Source: Paenibacillus_AB hodogayensis (GTDB lineage Bacteria; Bacillota; Bacilli; Paenibacillales; NBRC-103111). From it: DNA of 64,000 nt. Made by a program: the position numbers and the translations under genes. Location of the stretch: NCBI RefSeq assembly GCF_039536325.1, contig NZ_BAAAYO010000014.1:186001-250000 (forward strand), in the 5' to 3' direction. Of the stretch, positions 59,286-64,000 are shown one piece after another. The notes beneath the pieces are model-generated. The model made no database searches. It was not told where the DNA came from and saw only the letters and a list, made by a program, of their open reading frames with translations. Numbering within the stretch: the first letter of the stretch is position 1; the number at the start of each line of letters is the position of its first letter.

Positions 59286-60930
59286 GCGAAAGGGAGTTTT
59301 TCTGGTTGACGACGACCCGCAAACGATCCACGGGCTGCAGTCCCATGTCGCTTGGGAATCGATGGGCTTGCACGTTCTCGGTACGGCCGCGGACGGAAGG
59401 GAAGCGCTCGACCGCATTCGACAAGCGGCAATCAAGCCTGACATTGTGATGACCGATATTTATATGCCGGAGATGGACGGGTTTACGTTTATTCAATCGC
59501 TCAGAAAGGATGTTCCCGACATCCGCCTCATCATTTTGAGCGGATACGAGGAATTTGAAAATGCGCGGCAGGCGATGCGGTACGGCGTGCAGCACTTTTT
59601 GCTGAAGCCGGCGAGCAGGCAAGAAATCGAATTCGTGCTGCGCGAAACGGTACAGGAAATCGATATTCAGCTGGAAGAGGCGACGATCCGGGAAACGTAC
59701 ATCCGGCAATTTACCGACAATTTGCCCCGTATCCGCGATTCGTTCTTTCGGGAACTGCTCGTTACCCGGTATGCGCAGGAGGAATTGTCTTCGGAGAAGC
59801 CGGCGCTAATCGGGTTTCCGTCTCTCCCCCATTTGATCGCGGCGAGCATCGAATTGGTTCGGCCTCCTTATTTGGGCAAAAATCAAGAACGGCATTGGCA
59901 GCTGTTGAAATTCGGCGCCGGCAACATCGTGAACGAATTGGCCGCGCAATCGATCCGGCAGCTTCCGGAACTGACGATACACGCGGTCGATTTTACGGAT
60001 GAACGCTTTGTCATCGTCCTGCTTTCGACGACTGAAGCGGGGATGGAGGAAGCTGCACTGGCGCTTGCCGAACAAGCGCTGGACAAAATATTGCTCTTCC
60101 TGAAGCTATCCGCCGTTGCCGGTATCGGCAGACGCAAGCAAGGGTATCACCATCTGATCGATTCCTACCTGGAAAGCCAGCAGGCGTTGAAAGCCGCCGA
60201 ATATGACGAATTGAACAACGTTTATCAAGCAGCGGACAACAACGATCGAGAGGAAAGCGAGCCCTTCCGGTATCCGCTTTCCGCTATTCAACAAATGCAT
60301 GATGCGCTCAACCGCCAAGACCTGGATCTATTTAATCAAAGCTGGCTTGCGATCAAAGAGTCGATACAAACGCATAAACTTCCCCTGTATATGATGCAAA
60401 CGCTATGTACAAGCGTTCTCAGTTCAATGCAGCTTGCCGCTTCCAACGCGCAGCCGGGACCCTATTCCGAGAACGAGATGTCGAACCTGATGGAACAGAT
60501 GTATGCGCAATCGACCGCAGCCGGATTGAGAATATGGATGGACGACTTTATTGCGAAATGGAAAGGCGAGATCGGGCGCGGGCAGGAAAGCAATACGCTC
60601 ATCAAGCAGGTGAAGTCGTGGGTGTCGCAGCATTATGGCGAAGATATTTCCTTCCAGGAAATCGCGCAATCGTTGTACGTCGGACGGACCTACTTGAGCC
60701 ATTTGTTCAAGCGTGTGACGGGGGAGACGTTTTCGCAATATTTGATGCATTACCGGATAGCCAAAGCGACCGAGCTTTTGCGGACGAAGCAGTATATGGT
60801 CTACGAGGTTAGCCAAATGGTCGGCTATCAGAATCCGACTTATTTCAGCCAAGTGTTTAAATCGGTCAACGGCTACAGTCCGACGGACTGTATGAATTGG
60901 AAACATCCTTCGCAAAACCAGGAACGCTGA
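59272..60930 (+). CDS. AraC-type response regulator (YesN family)
   Basis: 552 residues. Receiver with acidic D13-D15 and phospho-acceptor D62 (MTDIYMPEMDG), a long middle region of about 300 residues, and a C-terminal AraC double helix-turn-helix (about 445-545: ISFQEIAQSLYVGRTYLSHL, then VYEVSQMVGYQNPTYFSQVF). ATG 59272 behind GCGGAGG, within the kinase gene's 3' end. Partner of the kinase above; expected to activate the GH30-importer operon. Confidence 0.94.
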   Translation: MKACKRKGVFLVDDDPQTIHGLQSHVAWESMGLHVLGTAADGREALDRIRQAAIKPDIVMTDIYMPEMDGFTFIQSLRKDVPDIRLIILSGYEEFENARQAMRYGVQHFLLKPASRQEIEFVLRETVQEIDIQLEEATIRETYIRQFTDNLPRIRDSFFRELLVTRYAQEELSSEKPALIGFPSLPHLIAASIELVRPPYLGKNQERHWQLLKFGAGNIVNELAAQSIRQLPELTIHAVDFTDERFVIVLLSTTEAGMEEAALALAEQALDKILLFLKLSAVAGIGRRKQGYHHLIDSYLESQQALKAAEYDELNNVYQAADNNDREESEPFRYPLSAIQQMHDALNRQDLDLFNQSWLAIKESIQTHKLPLYMMQTLCTSVLSSMQLAASNAQPGPYSENEMSNLMEQMYAQSTAAGLRIWMDDFIAKWKGEIGRGQESNTLIKQVKSWVSQHYGEDISFQEIAQSLYVGRTYLSHLFKRVTGETFSQYLMHYRIAKATELLRTKQYMVYEVSQMVGYQNPTYFSQVFKSVNGYSPTDCMNWKHPSQNQER

Positions 60931-60990
60931 AATTCCATAATCCGTGAAAATCCGCTATAGAGGAGGAGTCTTCAGGGGAAGGGAAGCGGA

Positions 60991-61009
60991 CGCATGCCTC
61001 AGTCATGCG
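60991..61009. terminator. Small hairpin between convergent genes
   Basis: CGCATG-CCTCAGT-CATGCG, flanked by a further CGG/CCG pair, in the 115-bp gap. No T-run; weak evidence for a terminator. Confidence 0.3.
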
Positions 61010-61045
61010 CCCGCGTATGAACTTTGCAGAAATACCGGCTGCGGA

Positions 61046-62371
61046 TTACTTGGCTTTCGCCTCGGCCAACCCTTTCACGGTGCCCTCTTGCGCATCTCTC
61101 AAGGCGCTGTTCAAATCTTTGTTCTCCGCCAGCACCTTCATCATCTCCGGCAGCAAATATTTGTCCTGGGCATTAACGCCGTTAACGAGTCCGGGCGCCC
61201 TGCCCTGCGGCTCGGGAGCGAACTTGACGGAATAGAACGCCTGGATGTTCTTTCCCTTGTACACCGGGTCGTTCTCCATATACGCCTTCTTCACCTTCTC
61301 GTCGGTCAGTACGGGGAACAGCCCGTCCTTGGCCATCTGCAGCTGGTACTCCTCCGACGTCATGTAGGCGGCCACCTCGAACGCGGCCTGCTGCTTCTTG
61401 CTGCCTTTCATAATGTAGTTATAGCGGGCGTTAGCCTGCAGCCCGACCCCCGGCTTCTCCTTGTAGCTAGGCACCGATACGATGTCCCAGGCGAATTCCA
61501 GCTTGTCGACATTCAAAGGCATGATCGTCATGCCGGATACGCCGGTCTGGAATATTTTGCGGTCCTCCTCCTTGAACGCCGTCTTCAGGTCGAATTTCAA
61601 GCCGGGCAGCGTATAGAAACGCAGCCAGTTGTTCGCCACTTTTTTCCAGTCTTCATTCAGGAAGGTCGACTTCTCTTCTTTCGGATCGAGGTAGGGCAGC
61701 TCGAACGGATTGGCCGCGAAAAACGTATCGCCCCAGCGGTCGCTGAAGCCGCGGTACTGCACGCCGCCTTCGGAGCGGGTCAGCTTCTTGGCGATTTCGT
61801 AAATGTCGTCCCACGTCATGCCGTCCTTCGGGTAAGCGACGCCGAATTTATTGAATAAATCTTTGTTATAGTATAAGGCGTTTACATTGAGATTCAACGG
61901 AAGTCCGACGATTTTGCCCCCTGTCGCCTTCTGCATCAAATCGAGCGTAATCGGGTCCAGTCGGGACGTATCGTAGTTGTTGCTCTTGATGAGGGGGCTA
62001 ATGTCCTCCGTCAAGCTAAGGGCGTTCAACTGGTTCGGCAGCGCCCCCTTCGTTCCTACGAATACGTCGGGCGGAGTACCGGCCGCCAGCAAATCCTCGA
62101 TATTCGATCCTTTCTCCGGCCGTATTCCTTTCACCGTAATATGCGGAAATTTCTTCTTCAGCGGCTGCACGTAAAACTTCTCGAATTCCTCCGCCGTTGC
62201 CGAATATAACGAGAAGCTGAGCTCCACCGGTTCCTTGGCGACATTCTTGGGTGTTTGTCCGGCGCCTCCCTCTCCGGCGTTTCCGCCTGTTTCCTTATTG
62301 CCCCCGGACTGACTGCCGCATGCGGCGACGACGGGAACGAGCAATGTTAACGCAAGCGCTTTTTTCCACAT
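61046..62371 (-). CDS. Extracellular sugar-binding lipoprotein (CUT1)
   Basis: 441 residues. Signal peptide and lipobox VAAC with C18, a Gly/Asn/Glu linker, and a type-1 sugar-binding fold (LYYNKDLFNKFGVAYPKDGM shared almost word for word with the lipoprotein at 41149-42489). ATG 62371 lies 9 nt after GGGGG. It lies 59 bp downstream of the GH31 gene on the same strand, likely in one operon with it, and has no permeases of its own here. It may give the neighbouring importer a second binding specificity. Confidence 0.9.
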   Translation of the reverse strand: MWKKALALTLLVPVVAACGSQSGGNKETGGNAGEGGAGQTPKNVAKEPVELSFSLYSATAEEFEKFYVQPLKKKFPHITVKGIRPEKGSNIEDLLAAGTPPDVFVGTKGALPNQLNALSLTEDISPLIKSNNYDTSRLDPITLDLMQKATGGKIVGLPLNLNVNALYYNKDLFNKFGVAYPKDGMTWDDIYEIAKKLTRSEGGVQYRGFSDRWGDTFFAANPFELPYLDPKEEKSTFLNEDWKKVANNWLRFYTLPGLKFDLKTAFKEEDRKIFQTGVSGMTIMPLNVDKLEFAWDIVSVPSYKEKPGVGLQANARYNYIMKGSKKQQAAFEVAAYMTSEEYQLQMAKDGLFPVLTDEKVKKAYMENDPVYKGKNIQAFYSVKFAPEPQGRAPGLVNGVNAQDKYLLPEMMKVLAENKDLNSALRDAQEGTVKGLAEAKAK

Positions 62372-62430
62372 GTTCACTAACCCCCTGTTATATGGTGTGT
62401 TAAAGAAATGAATTGCCGTTTACCGGCGCA

Positions 62431-64000
62431 TTAACAGCCGGATAAAGCGCTTAAACAGCGCAGCTCTATCGAGTGCGATCGGTCTGCCGCCTCATGAACC
62501 GTAAGGCGGATAATACCGTCGGCATAGTGCCAGTCCTTGCCCGAATCCAGCCTGCGCCCTTGCAGCAGCACCTCGGAAGGAGCAGCGCCGGCGTGAATGC
62601 CAAGCTCGAACGAGCGTTGCTCGGGCATATTCTCGTAGCAACCCTCCCGCGGCTCGATCACGATGCGGATCTCTCTGTCATCGGCTTCGCTCGTTATGCG
62701 GGTAACCGCTATCTCGCCGCCGGCATAGCGGAATGTCGTTCCGTCATCCTCGTACAGCGTGAATTCGCTCGAGCCGTGCGGATACAAGTGCAGGCCGATC
62801 GTATCGACCGGCTTATGCCCGACGTAATCCATTTCCGGCCATAGCGGAAGTATCGCTCCCGCCTTAATAAACAACGGTCCGCCCCGGTCGCCCGGAACGT
62901 CGGCGGTCACATCGGCAGGCCCGACGTAACGCTCTCCGCTCCAATAGTCGATCCATTCCCCTTCCGGCAGGTGCACCTCGTTCGTAAAAGCGGCGACCAG
63001 CATAGAGGGGCCGAACATATACTGCTGCGTAAGCTCGTCGCATCTCGGGTCGTCGGGATACGCCAGCGGCATCGCCCGGATAATCGGCATTGCGGTCTGC
63101 GCGGCGACATGGGCGGCCGAGTAAATGTACGGGAGCAGCCGGTAGCGCAGCTTCGCATACGCTTTGAACATGGGCAGCAGGTTTTCGCCGAGCAGCCAAG
63201 GATGCCGCCAGTACGCCCAGCTGTTCACTTGCGACCACGGCTGCAGAAAGCCGAAATGGATGCCTTGCGGCGTGAACACGTCCATATCGCAGCTGGCGTT
63301 CGCGTGTCCGGTCATGCCATGCGCGAGCATCGAGACGAGCGGCTTCGGTCCGCCTCCCGTGTCCCCGGCCCACGTCGCCGCGTACCGCTGAATGCCCGCG
63401 TATCCACCGGATGTGTAAATCATCGGCCTCAAGCCGCCATGCTCGCGAAAGCCCTCGTGCATCTGCTTGTTGAGCAAGACGGGGTAAGCGTTATGCATCT
63501 CCTCGTCGTCCATGCCGTTGCCCCACTTGCGGTCGGGGTGCTCGTTGACCTGTCGTGCCCCGTCCATCTTGAACGCCTTGACTCCCTGATCGACGAACGG
63601 AGTCAAGTGGCGGAACCAAGGCTCATCCCGCTTCGTCAGTTGGTCCATGTAGACGGGAGCGTGCGCGCGCAAGTCCTGCTCGAAGTCGTCGGGGTGGTAA
63701 TCGCCGGACTCCTGTTCGTTGCCCGAGGCTTGTGCCCGCTCCCCCGCGAGCTTCTCCTCGTGGTACGTGATGTCGTAGTCGCTGCACAGCCACAGGCTGA
63801 GCTTGAAGCCGAGCCGCTCCAGCGCGCCGACGAACGTCTGCTGTCCGACAGGGGCCCAGCCGGGAATGTAGAACCGGTCGGGATGCCACTTCTTGCCAGT
63901 GGAGTAGTCGTAATTTTTCTCCATCCATCCCGGCTCCAGACCGATCAGGTCGCACGGTATGCCTTCCCGGCGAAAGCTCATCGCATCGTCCAGCATTTCC
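62431..64000 (-). CDS. GH31 family alpha-glycosidase, 5' end cut by window edge
   Basis: The visible 520 residues cover the catalytic barrel and C-terminal beta domains. The catalytic nucleophile Asp is in AFKMDGARQ (codon near 63564) and the acid/base Asp in TWAGDTGGG (near 63363). Other family hallmarks are IGLEPGW, GFLQPWSQ and YIYSAAHVAAQTAMPI. Family GH31 holds alpha-glucosidases and alpha-xylosidases. The N-terminal domain and start lie beyond position 64000. No stop or frameshift within the visible part. Together with GH30 and the importer it suggests use of a branched or mixed-linkage oligosaccharide. Confidence 0.92.
   Translation of the reverse strand, partial: EMLDDAMSFRREGIPCDLIGLEPGWMEKNYDYSTGKKWHPDRFYIPGWAPVGQQTFVGALERLGFKLSLWLCSDYDITYHEEKLAGERAQASGNEQESGDYHPDDFEQDLRAHAPVYMDQLTKRDEPWFRHLTPFVDQGVKAFKMDGARQVNEHPDRKWGNGMDDEEMHNAYPVLLNKQMHEGFREHGGLRPMIYTSGGYAGIQRYAATWAGDTGGGPKPLVSMLAHGMTGHANASCDMDVFTPQGIHFGFLQPWSQVNSWAYWRHPWLLGENLLPMFKAYAKLRYRLLPYIYSAAHVAAQTAMPIIRAMPLAYPDDPRCDELTQQYMFGPSMLVAAFTNEVHLPEGEWIDYWSGERYVGPADVTADVPGDRGGPLFIKAGAILPLWPEMDYVGHKPVDTIGLHLYPHGSSEFTLYEDDGTTFRYAGGEIAVTRITSEADDREIRIVIEPREGCYENMPEQRSFELGIHAGAAPSEVLLQGRRLDSGKDWHYADGIIRLTVHEAADRSHSIELRCLSALSGC

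Overview
The window looks like the chromosome of a Gram-positive, spore-forming member of the Paenibacillaceae (Paenibacillus or a close relative). The reasons are the AGGAGG-type ribosome binding sites, frequent GTG and TTG starts, several CUT1-type sugar ABC importers without a local ATPase, YesM/AraC-type two-component systems, a BclA-like collagen glycoprotein gene, Fur boxes and LacI/CcpA-type operators. This is inferred from gene content only; there is no rRNA or other marker gene. The window starts inside a sensor kinase gene and ends inside a glycosidase gene.

Layout. 1-4.2 kb: YesM kinase fragment, then an MFS exporter with its TetR regulator. 4.2-6.6 kb: an RCC1-repeat protein, small genes and two divergent XRE regulators. 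6.7-14.5 kb: an island that I read as anti-phage defence, with a low-GC SIR2-STAND-TPR gene followed by a coupled 47-codon gene, and a STAND ATPase gene paired with a PD-(D/E)xK-like gene. A broken piece of a second copy of the latter lies at 17 kb. 14.7-18.7 kb: Fur-controlled ferredoxin-NADP reductase, an AraC regulator and the collagen-like gene. 18.9-21.7 kb: deoR-nagA and ogt. 21.8-27.7 kb: a sugar-uptake operon (lipoprotein, two permeases, beta-propeller) flanked by two near-identical elements, each of which looks like a tiny minus-strand small-RNA gene. 27.8-35.6 kb: secreted stalk-domain protein with a HAD phosphatase, FAD oxidoreductase with AraC, TrmB with an EamA exporter, and PadR with DUF4180. 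35.8-41 kb: NarL-type two-component system with an ABC-2 exporter. 41.1-45.1 kb: sugar-binding lipoprotein, Rieske protein, amidohydrolase, AraC. 45.3-49.8 kb: OmpR-type regulator, AraC-FecB fusion, Fur-boxed siderophore-binding protein, 5'-nucleotidase. 50-52.7 kb: a three-gene zinc-ribbon/SPFH membrane operon. 52.9-64 kb: a glycan-use locus (GH30, ABC importer, YesM kinase, AraC-type response regulator, second binding protein, GH31).

How the genes fit together. Most of the window is about sensing, importing and trimming glycans (22-28, 41-42 and 53-64 kb), with iron acquisition under Fur as a second theme (14.7-15.9 and 46.2-48.6 kb). The most novel material is the twin small-RNA candidates, the coupled small ORF behind the SIR2-STAND gene, the split STAND/nuclease pair with its decayed paralogue, and twin conserved promoters at 46.1 and 49.8 kb.
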